Positions 24,389 through 32,978 of a stretch of DNA of 64,000 nt are shown here, in pieces. How positions within the stretch are numbered: position 1 is the stretch's first letter; every line of letters starts with the position of its first letter. The DNA is from Cupriavidus sp. D384 (GTDB lineage: Bacteria; Pseudomonadota; Gammaproteobacteria; Burkholderiales; Burkholderiaceae): assembly GCF_001652915.1 (NCBI RefSeq), contig NZ_BBQI01000128.1:62001-126000 (forward strand), written 5' to 3'. The notes beneath the pieces are model-generated. The model was not told the DNA's origin and did no database searches. It saw only the letters and a program-made list of their open reading frames with translations. A program made the position numbers and the translations under genes.

Positions 24389-27300
24389 TGTTCCTGCCCT
24401 CCCGCTGCCACCACCTGCGCTTGAATATTGCTGGCGCGCTTCGGCATGCCGAAGCGCTCGAACAGCAGTGGCAACAGCAGCAGCGTCAGCGCGGTGGAAG
24501 TGACCAGTCCGCCCGACACCACGATCGCCAGCGGACGCTGGATCTCCGAACCCGGCCCACTGGCAAGCAGCAGCGGAATCATGCCCAGCGCGGTGATGCA
24601 GGCCGTCATCAGCACGGGGCGCAGGCGGTCCCTGACACCACGCTGCACCGCCGCCGCGATATCGAGCCCCTCCTCCAGCAGCGCATTGAAGTGCGACACC
24701 AGCACCACGCCGTTGAGCACCGCAATGCCCAGCAGCGCGATAAAGCCGACCGACGCCGGCACCGACAGGTACTCGCCCGAAATCCGCAGCGCGGCAATGC
24801 CGCCCACCAGCGCGAACGGGATATTGCCGATCACCAGCAGTGCCTGCCGCACCGAGCGGAACGTCAGCATCAGCAGCAGGAAGATGGCGCCCAGCGCCAG
24901 CGGCACCACCAACCCCAGCCGTGCGGCGGCGCGCTGCTGGTTCTCGAACTGACCGCCCCAGACGATGCGCAGGTCCCTGGGCATGCCGGGCAACGCGCCC
25001 ACGGCCGCACGCGCGTCCTCGACAAACCCGGTCAGGTCACGCCCGTCGACGTTCACCTGCACGATGCCGAAGCGCGCGCCGTTCTCGTGGTTGATACGTA
25101 CCGGCCCGTCCACGCGGCGTACCTCGGCCAGCGACGTCAGCGGCCAGGTCTTGCCGTCGGGCGCCGTTACCATCAGGCTGGTGAAGCTCTCCGGCGTCTG
25201 CCGCAGCGCATCGCTGCCGCGCAGCAGCAGCGGAGTGCGCACCACCCCTTCGGGCACGATGCCGATGCGCTCGCCTTCCACCTGCGCACGCAGCAGCGCC
25301 TGCAGCGCGTCGCTGGTCAGGCCGGCCCGGCCCAGCGCGGCCCGGTCCACGGCCAGCGTCAGGTACTGCACGCCGTCATTGCTGGCGGCAATGACTTCGG
25401 CGGCGCCGGGCACCTTGCGCATCCGCTCGGCAATCGCGGCAGACGCATGGTTGATGGCCGCCAGGTCGTTGCCGAACACCTTGATCGCCACGTCGCCGCG
25501 CGTGCCGGTCATCATCTCCGAGATCCGCATCTCGATCGGCTGGGTAAAGCTGTACATCACGCCGGGAAACCGCTCCATGACCTTGCGGATATCGGCGGCG
25601 ATATCTTCTTTCGTGCCCCGCCATTGGGACTTCGGCTTCAGCACCAGGAACGCGTCGGTCTCGTTCAGGCCCATCGGATCGAGACCCAGGTCGTCAGACC
25701 CCATGCGTGCGACGATCGAGCGGATCTCGGGCACTTCCTTGAGCAGTGCCGCCTGCACGCGGCGGTCGATGTCGAGCGATGTCTCCAGCGACACCGACGG
25801 CGCACGCTGCATCTGCACGATCAGGTCGCCCTCGTCCATCGACGGCATGAACGTCTTGCCCACCGACGCATAGAGCGCCACCGCCAGCAGCAGTGCCGCC
25901 CCGGCCAGGCCGAACACCACGCGGGCGCGCCGCTGGCTCCAGGCCTGCAGCCGGTCGAAGCGCGCCGACACCCAGCGCATCAGCAACGGTGCATGCTCGT
26001 CATGCGCGCGCAGCAGCAGCGACGCCAGCGCCGGCACCACGGTCAGCGCAATCACCACGGAAGCGCCCAGTGCCAGCACGATGGTCAGCGCCACGGGTCC
26101 GAACAGCTTGCCCTCCAGCCCTTCGAGCGACAGCAGCGGCAGGAACACGATGGCGATGATCGACACGCCCGCCAGCATCGGCACGGCCACGCTGGACACG
26201 GCGTGCCGGATGATGGCCGGACGCAGCGCCGCATCGGTGTGCCGCGCGCTGGCCCGTGCCAGCCCCGATTCGATGTTCTCGACCACCACCACGGCTGCAT
26301 CGACCAGCATGCCCAGCGCAATGGCAAGGCCGCCCAGGCTCATGAGGTTGGCCGTCAGGCCCACGTAGCGCATCATCAGGAACGTGGCGAGCAGCGACAG
26401 CGGCAGCGTGGCCGCCACCACCAGTGCCGCCCGCAGGCCGCCCAGGAACAGGTACAGCGTGACGATCACCAGCAGGCTGGCCTCCACCAGCGCGCGCACC
26501 ACCGTATTCGCCGCCCGGGACACCAGTTCGCCCCGGTCGTAGAACACCTTCGTGGTCATGCCCTTGGGCAGGCTCGGCGCCAGTTCGTCGAGCTTGTCCT
26601 GCACGGCCTTGACCACCTTGGACGCATCGGCGCCGCGCAAGGCCAGCACCAGGCCCTGCACCGCCTCGCCCTTGCCGTCCATCGACACCGCACCGTTGCG
26701 CGTGGTGGCGCCCAGGCGCACGGTCGCCACGTCGGCCACGGTCACCTGGGCCAGCTGCGTCCTGTCGTCGCCAGCCGGCACGACGATGCGCCGCAGGTCT
26801 TCCAGGCCCCGCACGCCGCCTTCCACGCGCACCACCCAGGTTTCGTCGCCCTGCTCCACGCGGCCCGCGCCGTCGTTGCGGTTGTTACTCTCCAGCGCGT
26901 GCCGCAACTGCTCCAGCGTCACGCCGCGCGCGCGCAGCCGGGCCGGATCGGGGATCACCTCGTAGCTGCGGACTTCGCCGCCCAGCGCGTTGACATCGGC
27001 CACGCCGCTGACCGTGCGCAGCGCCGGGCGAATCACCCAGTCCAGCACCTGGCGGCGCTCGGCCAGCGTATGGGTGTCGCTTTCGAGCGTGAACATGAAC
27101 ATCTCGCCCAGCGGCGTGGTGATCGGCGCCAGGCCGCCCACCGCGTTGTCGGGCAGGTCACGCATCAGGCCGGACAGCCGCTCGGTGACCTGCTGCCGGG
27201 CCCAATATGGGTCCACGCCCTCCTCGAAGTCGACCGTCACGTCGCTAAGCCCGTACTTCGACACCGATCGCACGATGGTCTTCTGCGGAATGCCCAGCAG

Positions 27301-27519
27301 TTCCTGCTCGATTGGCGTGGATACGCGCTGTTCCACCTCCTCGGGCGTCATGCCGGGGATCTTGAGGATGACCTTGACCTGCGTCGGGGCGATATCGGGG
27401 AAGGCATCGATGGGCAGGTTGGCATAGGCCCACGCGCCCGCGAACGCCAGCACGGCGGCCGCGATCAGCACCAGCACGCGCTGTCGCAAGGCAATATCAA
27501 CGATCCTGGCCAGCATCAT
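24385..27519 (-). CDS. Heavy-metal efflux RND pump, CusA/CzcA family
   Basis: The 1044-residue inner-membrane proton antiporter has the HME-RND layout: a first helix at the N-terminus, two periplasmic loops, and twelve helices in total. The N-terminal PIDAFPDIAPTQVKV and GMTPEEVEQRVSTPIEQEL motifs are diagnostic. In helix 4 the motif reads ALGMLVDAAVVVVENIES: Asp407 and Glu414 are kept, but the first Asp of the CzcA DFG..VDG motif is Ala401. This departs from the zinc/cobalt/cadmium class, so the metal is uncertain (nickel, copper or other possible). It overlaps its neighbours by 4 bp on both sides. Confidence 0.92.
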   Translation of the reverse strand: MMLARIVDIALRQRVLVLIAAAVLAFAGAWAYANLPIDAFPDIAPTQVKVILKIPGMTPEEVEQRVSTPIEQELLGIPQKTIVRSVSKYGLSDVTVDFEEGVDPYWARQQVTERLSGLMRDLPDNAVGGLAPITTPLGEMFMFTLESDTHTLAERRQVLDWVIRPALRTVSGVADVNALGGEVRSYEVIPDPARLRARGVTLEQLRHALESNNRNDGAGRVEQGDETWVVRVEGGVRGLEDLRRIVVPAGDDRTQLAQVTVADVATVRLGATTRNGAVSMDGKGEAVQGLVLALRGADASKVVKAVQDKLDELAPSLPKGMTTKVFYDRGELVSRAANTVVRALVEASLLVIVTLYLFLGGLRAALVVAATLPLSLLATFLMMRYVGLTANLMSLGGLAIALGMLVDAAVVVVENIESGLARASARHTDAALRPAIIRHAVSSVAVPMLAGVSIIAIVFLPLLSLEGLEGKLFGPVALTIVLALGASVVIALTVVPALASLLLRAHDEHAPLLMRWVSARFDRLQAWSQRRARVVFGLAGAALLLAVALYASVGKTFMPSMDEGDLIVQMQRAPSVSLETSLDIDRRVQAALLKEVPEIRSIVARMGSDDLGLDPMGLNETDAFLVLKPKSQWRGTKEDIAADIRKVMERFPGVMYSFTQPIEMRISEMMTGTRGDVAIKVFGNDLAAINHASAAIAERMRKVPGAAEVIAASNDGVQYLTLAVDRAALGRAGLTSDALQALLRAQVEGERIGIVPEGVVRTPLLLRGSDALRQTPESFTSLMVTAPDGKTWPLTSLAEVRRVDGPVRINHENGARFGIVQVNVDGRDLTGFVEDARAAVGALPGMPRDLRIVWGGQFENQQRAAARLGLVVPLALGAIFLLLMLTFRSVRQALLVIGNIPFALVGGIAALRISGEYLSVPASVGFIALLGIAVLNGVVLVSHFNALLEEGLDIAAAVQRGVRDRLRPVLMTACITALGMIPLLLASGPGSEIQRPLAIVVSGGLVTSTALTLLLLPLLFERFGMPKRASNIQAQVVAAGGQEQ

Positions 27520-28586
27520 TGGCCTCCGACCAGCATGCCCTTGAGCGCGCCGATGCCCGTCACGGCCACCCGGGCGTTGGCCGGCAACGCGCCACGCACC
27601 GTGGCAAAGGCATCGTCGGTGGCATCGACCGTCACTGGGTGGTAGACCACACCGTCCTTGACCGCCACGAATACCCCGGCCTTGCCCTGCGTGTAGGTCA
27701 GCGCAGCCACCGGCACGCGCAGGCGCACGCCGGACTGGCTTGCCGCGCCCGATCCCAGATGGACGACCACGCCAACGCTCTCGCCCGCCTGCAGGCTGCC
27801 GCGCGTATCCAGCGTGGCGCGGATGCGCACCGCGCCAGTGCCGTCGCTGGACGGCACCACGCCGGCCACCTTGCCGGCCGCGCCACGCTGGCGCACTTCC
27901 ACGCGCTCGCCGCCACGGATCGTTGGCACGTCACGGCCCACCAGCAGGTCGAGTTCCAGGGCATCGGGATCGACGATGCGGAACAGCGGCGCTGACGCAT
28001 CGACGCGTGTACCCGGCACCGCGTGGATCTCGGCAATCAGCCCGTCGCGGCCCGCCACCATGCGCGCTTCGCCACGCGGGCCCACGCCGATGCCGGCCGC
28101 CGCCATTTCGGCCTCGCGTGCCCGCACCGCCGCGGCGGCTTCGCGCGCACGCGCCTGGGTGGTCTCCCAGCGGCTGCCGGCGATGATGCCGTCGTCATGC
28201 AGCTGGCGGTCGCGCTTGAGCGCCAGCTGGGCCAGTTCGGCCTGCGAGCGGGCCTCGGCCAGCGCACGGCTGGCTTCGAACATCTGCGGGCTGGCAAACA
28301 ACGCCAGCGGCTGGCCCTTCTTCACGGACTGGCCGATGGCGACCAGCACCTGCGACACCATGCCCGGATACGGCGCGGCCACCACGAACTGCGCGTCCGG
28401 ACGCAGCACCACACGCGCTGTGGTGCCGATCTCGATATGCGCGGCGTTCTCGGCGGCCGCGAAGCGGATACCCAGTGCCTGGGCCTGGGCGGCGCTGAGC
28501 GGCAGCGTACGTGCCTGGACGGGGGCGATACAGGTCAGCGCCGAAACCGCAAACGCGGTCAGCGCCAGACGACGACGGAAAGACAT
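27516..28586 (-). CDS. Periplasmic adaptor (membrane fusion protein) of HME-RND pump, CzcB/CusB-like
   Basis: The 356-residue protein has a signal peptide (ALTAFAVSALTCIAPVQA) and the membrane-fusion layout: barrel-sandwich half-motif VAAPYPGMVSQVLVAIGQSV, a helical hairpin (LAEARSQAELAQLALKRDRQ), the second half-motif MVAGRDGLIAEIHAVPGTRV, and beta-barrel/proximal domains. It links the RND pump to the outer-membrane channel. No His/Met-rich metal-binding N-terminal extension is present. Its stop overlaps the pump gene start (ATGA). Confidence 0.9.
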   Translation of the reverse strand: MSFRRRLALTAFAVSALTCIAPVQARTLPLSAAQAQALGIRFAAAENAAHIEIGTTARVVLRPDAQFVVAAPYPGMVSQVLVAIGQSVKKGQPLALFASPQMFEASRALAEARSQAELAQLALKRDRQLHDDGIIAGSRWETTQARAREAAAAVRAREAEMAAAGIGVGPRGEARMVAGRDGLIAEIHAVPGTRVDASAPLFRIVDPDALELDLLVGRDVPTIRGGERVEVRQRGAAGKVAGVVPSSDGTGAVRIRATLDTRGSLQAGESVGVVVHLGSGAASQSGVRLRVPVAALTYTQGKAGVFVAVKDGVVYHPVTVDATDDAFATVRGALPANARVAVTGIGALKGMLVGGQ

Positions 28587-28677
28587 TCCTGACTCCGAAA
28601 CAATGCGAGTGAAAGCCGCACGCCGCCTTCAAGTTTGCAGGCGTGCAGGGACACCGGTCAGCCCGGTGGGGGCGCGG

Positions 28678-29139
28678 TCAGGAATACAGAGGGGGGGCGT
28701 GTGCGGGCGGCGGGTGGCTGCTGCCGCCACGCCAGCGCAGCCGGTGTGGGATGGCGGCGCGTACCAGTGGCCAGGCCACCCATGCGGCCAGCACCAGCAG
28801 CACGGCGCACAGGGCCAGCAGGGCCTCGATCATCGACGGATCGACATCGAGCCCCGGCCCGGCGTGGCTCAGGCCTTTTTCGACATCGATCGAGAACGGC
28901 TCGTCATCGGCGTGGGGCACGGCCTGGGCGGCGGAAGCGGCCGGTGCAGCTGCGTCGGCACCAGCCTGGGCCTTGCGCTCGTCGAGCACGATCCGGAACA
29001 GACCCGGCATCGGGATATCCAGATGGAAACCGGTCTGGTGCGGCGTGCCCATGTGGGCATGCAGCAGCGGACCCAGGCACTGGATCACGATCAGGATTGT
29101 CAGGAAGCCAAATCTGGCGAAAGGTAAAAGGCGCCCCAT
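28678..29139 (-). CDS. Small membrane protein of the metal-efflux operon, His-containing loop
   Basis: The 153-residue protein has an N-terminal hydrophobic signal or anchor (FGFLTILIVIQCLGPLLHA), a His-containing periplasmic stretch HAHMGTPHQTGFHLD, an Ala-rich linker, and a C-terminal helix (IEALLALCAVLLVLAAWVAW). The histidines could bind the exported metal. It is the first gene of the efflux operon, 91 bp before the adaptor gene. The start at 29139 is chosen at the hydrophobic segment; the longer frame to 29295 looks non-coding. No named family is recognised. Confidence 0.65.
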   Translation of the reverse strand: MGRLLPFARFGFLTILIVIQCLGPLLHAHMGTPHQTGFHLDIPMPGLFRIVLDERKAQAGADAAAPAASAAQAVPHADDEPFSIDVEKGLSHAGPGLDVDPSMIEALLALCAVLLVLAAWVAWPLVRAAIPHRLRWRGGSSHPPPAHAPPLYS

Positions 29140-29475
29140 GGCGGTTCGAATGACAAGGTTGGGGCTGGCGGAGTTCGCGACCAATGACTCTATCGTCCAG
29201 TGCCAGCCCCGGCTGGTGGACGTAAAGTCAAAGGTCTCGCGAAACGGGCTTCGATCGCCGAAACCGGTTGCCGGCGCCATGGCTTGTCTGGCCAAGTATG
29301 TTGACGACGGCGCCCCCGTGGTTGGAGGCAGGCTACTCCCCTAAGACGGAGCGAATGCTAGCACGGCTTGCGTGGCACTGCCACCGCGCCGCAGGCCGGC
29401 CCATCCGCCCCATCCGGCTGATTTCCCGACCAACCGGTAATCGCACAAGCCGCGGTTGCGAGGCAGCAAATCGTC

Positions 29476-29504
29476 TTGTAGACGTTTCTTTAAAGTTGTA
29501 TCTT
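29476..29504 (+). promoter_or_regulatory. Putative sigma-70 promoter of alternative oxidase
   Basis: TTGTAG (29476-29481) and TATCTT (29499-29504) are separated by 17 bp. The -10 element lies inside the NsrR-like palindrome, so a bound repressor would occlude RNA polymerase. Confidence 0.55.
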
Positions 29505-29515
29505 GAATGCATGTT
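29493..29515. promoter_or_regulatory. NsrR-like operator upstream of alternative oxidase
   Basis: The 23-bp site reads AAGTTGTATC, TTG, then AATGCATGTT. It matches the consensus NsrR box as I know it (AANATGYATTT-N-AAATRCATNTT) at about 20 of 23 positions. NsrR is a nitric-oxide-sensing Rrf2-type repressor. Alternative oxidase genes of other bacteria are known NsrR targets, which supports the call. Confidence 0.65.
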
Positions 29516-29587
29516 TAAGAGAGACGGCTCGGCCACCCGGCTCTCCTGGATCCCAGCAATCGCAACGCTCATCACATCGGAGCCATC

Positions 29588-30241
29588 ATGCAAGCCCCCA
29601 CCCACACGCCGGCAGACCTGGACGTTCATCACAATGTCTCGGGCTTCTCGGACCGCGTCGCCCTGGCCATCACCATGACGCTGCGCTTCTTTGCCGACAC
29701 CTTCTTTGCCAAGCGCTATGGCAACCGTGCCATCGTGCTGGAAACCGTGGCCGCCGTGCCGGGCATGGTCGGCGGCATGCTGGTGCACCTGCGCTGCCTG
29801 CGCTGGATGGTGGCCGACGAAGGCTGGATCCGGACGCTGCTGGACGAAGCCGAGAACGAGCGCATGCATCTGATGACGTTCATCCAGATCGCCAGGCCCA
29901 ACTGGTTCGAGCGCGTGGTGATCCTGCTGGTGCAGGCGGTCTTCTTCGTGGCCTACTTTGTCCTGTACCTGGTGTCGGCTCGCACGGCGCACCGTCTGGT
30001 GGGGTACTTCGAGGAACAGGCGGTCATCAGCTACACCCTCTACCTGGCTGAAATCGATGCGGGCCGCGTGGAAAACGTTCCCGCCCCGGCCCTGGCCATC
30101 GAATACTGGAACCTGCCTGCCGACGCCCGGCTGCGTGACGTCGTCCTGGCCGTACGCGCCGATGAAGTGGGCCACCGCGACGTGAACCACGGCTTTGCCA
30201 ACGCCCTGACCAGCGGCGAAACCATCAGCCAGGCCGTATAA
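29588..30241 (+). CDS. aox: Alternative oxidase (cyanide-insensitive ubiquinol oxidase)
   Basis: The 217-residue di-iron protein shows every ligand of the family: Glu52 in [10 protein letters not shown], Glu91 and His94 in [11 protein letters not shown], Glu142 in [12 protein letters not shown], and Glu193 and His196 in [12 protein letters not shown]. It oxidises ubiquinol and reduces O2 to water on the inner membrane without proton pumping, and resists NO and cyanide. GGAG precedes the ATG at 29588. The NsrR-like operator at its promoter suggests induction by nitric oxide. Bacterial AOX is sporadic and often acquired by transfer. A strong terminator follows, so it is monocistronic. Confidence 0.95.
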   Translation: MQAPTHTPADLDVHHNVSGFSDRVALAITMTLRFFADTFFAKRYGNRAIVLETVAAVPGMVGGMLVHLRCLRWMVADEGWIRTLLDEAENERMHLMTFIQIARPNWFERVVILLVQAVFFVAYFVLYLVSARTAHRLVGYFEEQAVISYTLYLAEIDAGRVENVPAPALAIEYWNLPADARLRDVVLAVRADEVGHRDVNHGFANALTSGETISQAV

Positions 30242-30271
30242 GCGATATCAAGCGCTTCGCCGCAAGACCGG

Positions 30272-30296
30272 AAAGCCCGCCTCAGGCGGGCTTTTT
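30272..30296. terminator. Terminator after alternative oxidase
   Basis: The 10-bp stem AAAGCCCGCC/GGCGGGCTTT (30272-30281, 30285-30294) with a 3-nt loop continues into a T-run on the plus strand. The convergent MFS stop codon lies within it. Confidence 0.9.
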
Positions 30297-31556
30297 GCTG
30301 GTCATCGCGCAGGAGTGGTCGGGCCTGGCGCCTGCCGGGGCCTTGCGCGTTGCAGCCCAGAACACCAGTGCCGCGACGCTCACCGCCGCGCCCAGCGCGC
30401 ATACGGCACGCCATCCGCCCGCCGCATATGCGGCAGTAGTGCCGATGGCGCCCAGCCCGCTGCCCACGGCATAGAACAGCATATACATGCCGATAAGCCG
30501 GCCCGGCGCATCGGGGCGTGTCCGCACGATCATGCTCTGGCTGGTAACGTGCAGCGCCTGCCCGGCGGCATCCAGCAGCACGATTCCCACGGCCAGTATC
30601 CACAGCGACGTGTGCAGTTGCGCGAGCGGCCACCATGAAAGGATCAGCAGTGCCAGCGCCACCACGGTCGTGCGCTGTCCATGTCCGCCATCCACCCACT
30701 TGCCGGCCCGCGCAGCAGCCAGCGCACCCACCACGCCCACCAGCCCGAACGCGCCGATGGCCGTATGCGGCAGCGAGTAGGGCGGCGCGCTCAGCGGCAG
30801 CACCAGCGCGCTCCAGAAAATATTCAGCGCGGCGAACATCAGCAGCGCCAGCATGCCCCTGACCCGCAGCGTGCGCTCGTGGCGCAGCAGCGCGAACATC
30901 GACAGGATCAGTTGCGGGTAGCCCACGCGCGCGTGCGGCGGCGCAAGCCGTGGCAGGCGCGTCCACAGCAGCACGCCCATGACAAGCATCAGCAGCGCCG
31001 CCAAAAGGTAGACCCAGCGCCACCCCGCAACGTCGCTGACCGCACCGGCAAACACCCGCGCTGTCAGCAGCCCCACGAACACGCCGCTCTGGGCCGCCCC
31101 GACCACCCGCCCCTGCTCGTGCGCCGACGCCGCGCTGGCGGCATAGGCCAACAGGCCCTGCGTCATCGCCGTACCCAGCAGGCCCACCGCCAGCATGCCC
31201 CCGAACAGCGCCGGCAGCGTCCGCGCCGTGGCAACCGCCACCAGTGCAACCAGCAAAGCCACCAGCTGGGCGCGCATCAGCCGGCGCCTGTCGACGAGAT
31301 CGCCCAATGGCACGACAAACAGCAGCGCCAGCGCACTGCCCACCTGGGTCATCGCCACCACGCTGCCCACCACTGCCTGGTCAATCCGGAAATCGGCCGC
31401 CAATGCGTCGAGCAACGGCTGGCCGTAGTAGACATTCGCCACGCTGAACCCGGCCGATGCCGCAAACAGGGTGACCAGGCCCCTGGCCATGCCCGGCCCG
31501 CGCGGCAGCGCCCCCTTCTCGATGCGTGATCCTTCCGGCTGTCCATCCGATGTCAT
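30282..31556 (-). CDS. MFS transporter, drug-efflux type (12 TM)
   Basis: The 424-residue permease has helix 1 GLVTLFAASAGFSVANVYYG with QPLLD, the loop 2-3 motif PLGDLVDRRRLM, and GVFVGLLTARVFAGAVSDVA GWRW in helices 5-6, typical of the YnfM/YbcL-like efflux MFS group. The C-terminus falls inside the alternative-oxidase terminator. The start at 31556 has GAGGA upstream. It is divergent from an HxlR regulator with repeated sites in between, a common arrangement where the regulator controls the efflux pump. Substrate is unknown. Confidence 0.85.
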   Translation of the reverse strand: MTSDGQPEGSRIEKGALPRGPGMARGLVTLFAASAGFSVANVYYGQPLLDALAADFRIDQAVVGSVVAMTQVGSALALLFVVPLGDLVDRRRLMRAQLVALLVALVAVATARTLPALFGGMLAVGLLGTAMTQGLLAYAASAASAHEQGRVVGAAQSGVFVGLLTARVFAGAVSDVAGWRWVYLLAALLMLVMGVLLWTRLPRLAPPHARVGYPQLILSMFALLRHERTLRVRGMLALLMFAALNIFWSALVLPLSAPPYSLPHTAIGAFGLVGVVGALAAARAGKWVDGGHGQRTTVVALALLILSWWPLAQLHTSLWILAVGIVLLDAAGQALHVTSQSMIVRTRPDAPGRLIGMYMLFYAVGSGLGAIGTTAAYAAGGWRAVCALGAAVSVAALVFWAATRKAPAGARPDHSCAMTSKKPA

Positions 31557-31570
31557 GGCGTCCTCATCTA

Positions 31571-31622
31571 GTTTCAAAATAAAACCAGTTGAATGCTAGG
31601 GCAACCAGTTTTAAAATGCAAC
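31571..31622. promoter_or_regulatory. Repeated operator-like elements between MFS and HxlR genes
   Basis: Two direct repeats overlap here. GTTTCAAAATAAAAC (31571-31585) recurs as GTTTTAAAATGCAAC (31608-31622), and AACCAGTT occurs at 31583-31590 and 31603-31610, exactly 20 bp (two helical turns) apart. The A/T-rich stretch also holds the divergent promoters. Likely HxlR binding sites by position. Confidence 0.55.
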
Positions 31623-31646
31623 CGGACCCTCCCGTACCCCTGCCTC

Positions 31647-32144
31647 ATGCCAACGTCCGCGACACCCTCGACACGCACCACCCCGCAGCAGTCCGAAACC
31701 TGCCCGGTTGCCAGGTCTCTCGATGTGGTGGGCGACCGCTGGTCGCTGCTGATCGTGCGCGACGCCTTCGACGGCGTGCGTCGCTTCAGCGATTTCCAGC
31801 GCGGCCTGGGCATGGCGCGGAACATCCTGGCCGACCGCCTGCACAAGCTGGTGGAAGCCGGCGTGCTGGAATTGCAGGCCGCGTCTGACGGTTCGGCCTA
31901 CCAGGAGTACGTGCTGACCGCAGCGGGAGAAAGGCTGTTTCCGGTGGTGGTGGCCCTGCGCCAGTGGGGCGAGCGGCACCGGTTCGGGGCCGGCGAGCGC
32001 CACTCCACGCTGGTCGACAGGCGCACCGGCAAGCCCGTGCCGCCCATGCAGCCGCTGGCGAAGGACGGCACCGCCATCCGGCCTGCCGATACCGAAGTCC
32101 GCAAGCTCAAACAGGACATCGGCCCGGATCGGACCGGCGTATGA
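31647..32144 (+). CDS. HxlR-family winged-helix regulator
   Basis: The 165-residue protein has the HxlR core: CPVARSLDVVGDRWSLLIVR DAFDG, RRFSDFQRGLGMARNILADR LHKLVEAG, and the wing with YQEYVLTAAGERLFPVV. A single cysteine in the leading CPV motif is common in redox- or quinone-sensing members. It is divergent from the MFS efflux gene and its stop overlaps the start of the AraC-type gene (ATGA), so both regulators may be co-transcribed. The start at 31647 is the only ATG just before the conserved domain. Confidence 0.87.
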   Translation: MPTSATPSTRTTPQQSETCPVARSLDVVGDRWSLLIVRDAFDGVRRFSDFQRGLGMARNILADRLHKLVEAGVLELQAASDGSAYQEYVLTAAGERLFPVVVALRQWGERHRFGAGERHSTLVDRRTGKPVPPMQPLAKDGTAIRPADTEVRKLKQDIGPDRTGV

Positions 32145-32968
32145 TCGAGGACATCGCCCTGACTGGCGGAATGCCCCCAATGACCGACCGCCCTCACCTG
32201 TCCCCCAAACTGCATCTGACCGCCACGCATGGCTTTGCGCTGCATAACAGCCGGCAGCCCGCGTTCCGGCGCGAGTGGCACGAGCATGACTGCGGCATGC
32301 TGCTGTGGCCACGCCAGGGCCGGCTCAAGACGGTATGGGATGCCCCTGGGAAGGCTTCGGAGCCAGCGGCGGCGGTGGCGGGTTCACGCCAGGCCGCCAC
32401 GCTGGTGCGCGGGGCCGCAGTGCTGCTGCCGGCGTCAACCTCGCACCTGACGGCGTCCGAGCATCGACAGCAGCAGCACGGCGAACTCTATCTGCCGCCT
32501 GACCGCATGCCCGCCCTGCGCTATGGCGCGATCCACCTCGACGGGCCCACGGTTGCCATGCTTGAAGCGTTGCTGGCGCCCAACCTGTCCACCGCGAGCG
32601 CGTCGTGGCTGGTGCGCGCCATCGTCGAGCAGATCGTCACGAGCCGGCCAATGGCGCTGCCGGACGAGCCCGCGTCGATGGCCCACCGCATGGTGCGGCG
32701 TTTCACGCAGGCGCTGGAATGCGACCAGCCGCTGCCATCGATCGATGCCGTTGCCAGCGAACTTGGTGTCGCGATACGTCAGTTGCAGCGCGCATGCCAG
32801 ATCGAGTACGGCACCACGCCCGTGGCGATCCGGCGGCGCGTGCTGGCGGGCCACGCCAAGGCGCTGATCGCAGCCGGCCATTCGCCAGCCAGCGTCAGCG
32901 TGCAGCTTGGCTTTGCTTCCAGCGGCCATTTGCACCGGCTGTTGCGCGAGGTTCAGGAGCAGGCGTAG
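32141..32968 (+). CDS. AraC-family transcriptional regulator
   Basis: The 275-residue protein has an N-terminal cupin-like sensor half (FRREWHEHDCGMLLWPRQGR; VLLPASTSHLTASEH) and a C-terminal double HTH (IDAVASELGVAIRQLQRACQ; TPVAIRRRVLAGHAKALI; FASSGHLHRLLREV). The second helix-turn-helix is shorter than usual. The ATG at 32141 overlaps the HxlR stop; ATG 32180 is an alternative start. It is convergent with the Rid/PhzF/Bug operon and may control the neighbouring genes; the ligand is unknown. Confidence 0.82.
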   Translation: MIEDIALTGGMPPMTDRPHLSPKLHLTATHGFALHNSRQPAFRREWHEHDCGMLLWPRQGRLKTVWDAPGKASEPAAAVAGSRQAATLVRGAAVLLPASTSHLTASEHRQQQHGELYLPPDRMPALRYGAIHLDGPTVAMLEALLAPNLSTASASWLVRAIVEQIVTSRPMALPDEPASMAHRMVRRFTQALECDQPLPSIDAVASELGVAIRQLQRACQIEYGTTPVAIRRRVLAGHAKALIAAGHSPASVSVQLGFASSGHLHRLLREVQEQA

Positions 32969-32978
32969 GCGCCCCTGC

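Larger units (their letters stand above)
29140..29587. other. 448-bp divergent intergenic region (efflux operon / alternative oxidase)
   Basis: This region holds the promoter and NsrR-like operator of the alternative oxidase (29476-29515). The efflux operon promoter must also lie here, but no convincing -35/-10 pair or MerR-type dyad for it was found. No ORF with coding character was seen. Confidence 0.6.

Noticed and set aside
23962-27645. 1227-codon plus-strand open frame opposite the RND pump
   Set aside because: Antisense shadow of the pump and channel genes caused by high GC; the translation is His/Arg/Gln repeats and overlaps a certain gene completely.
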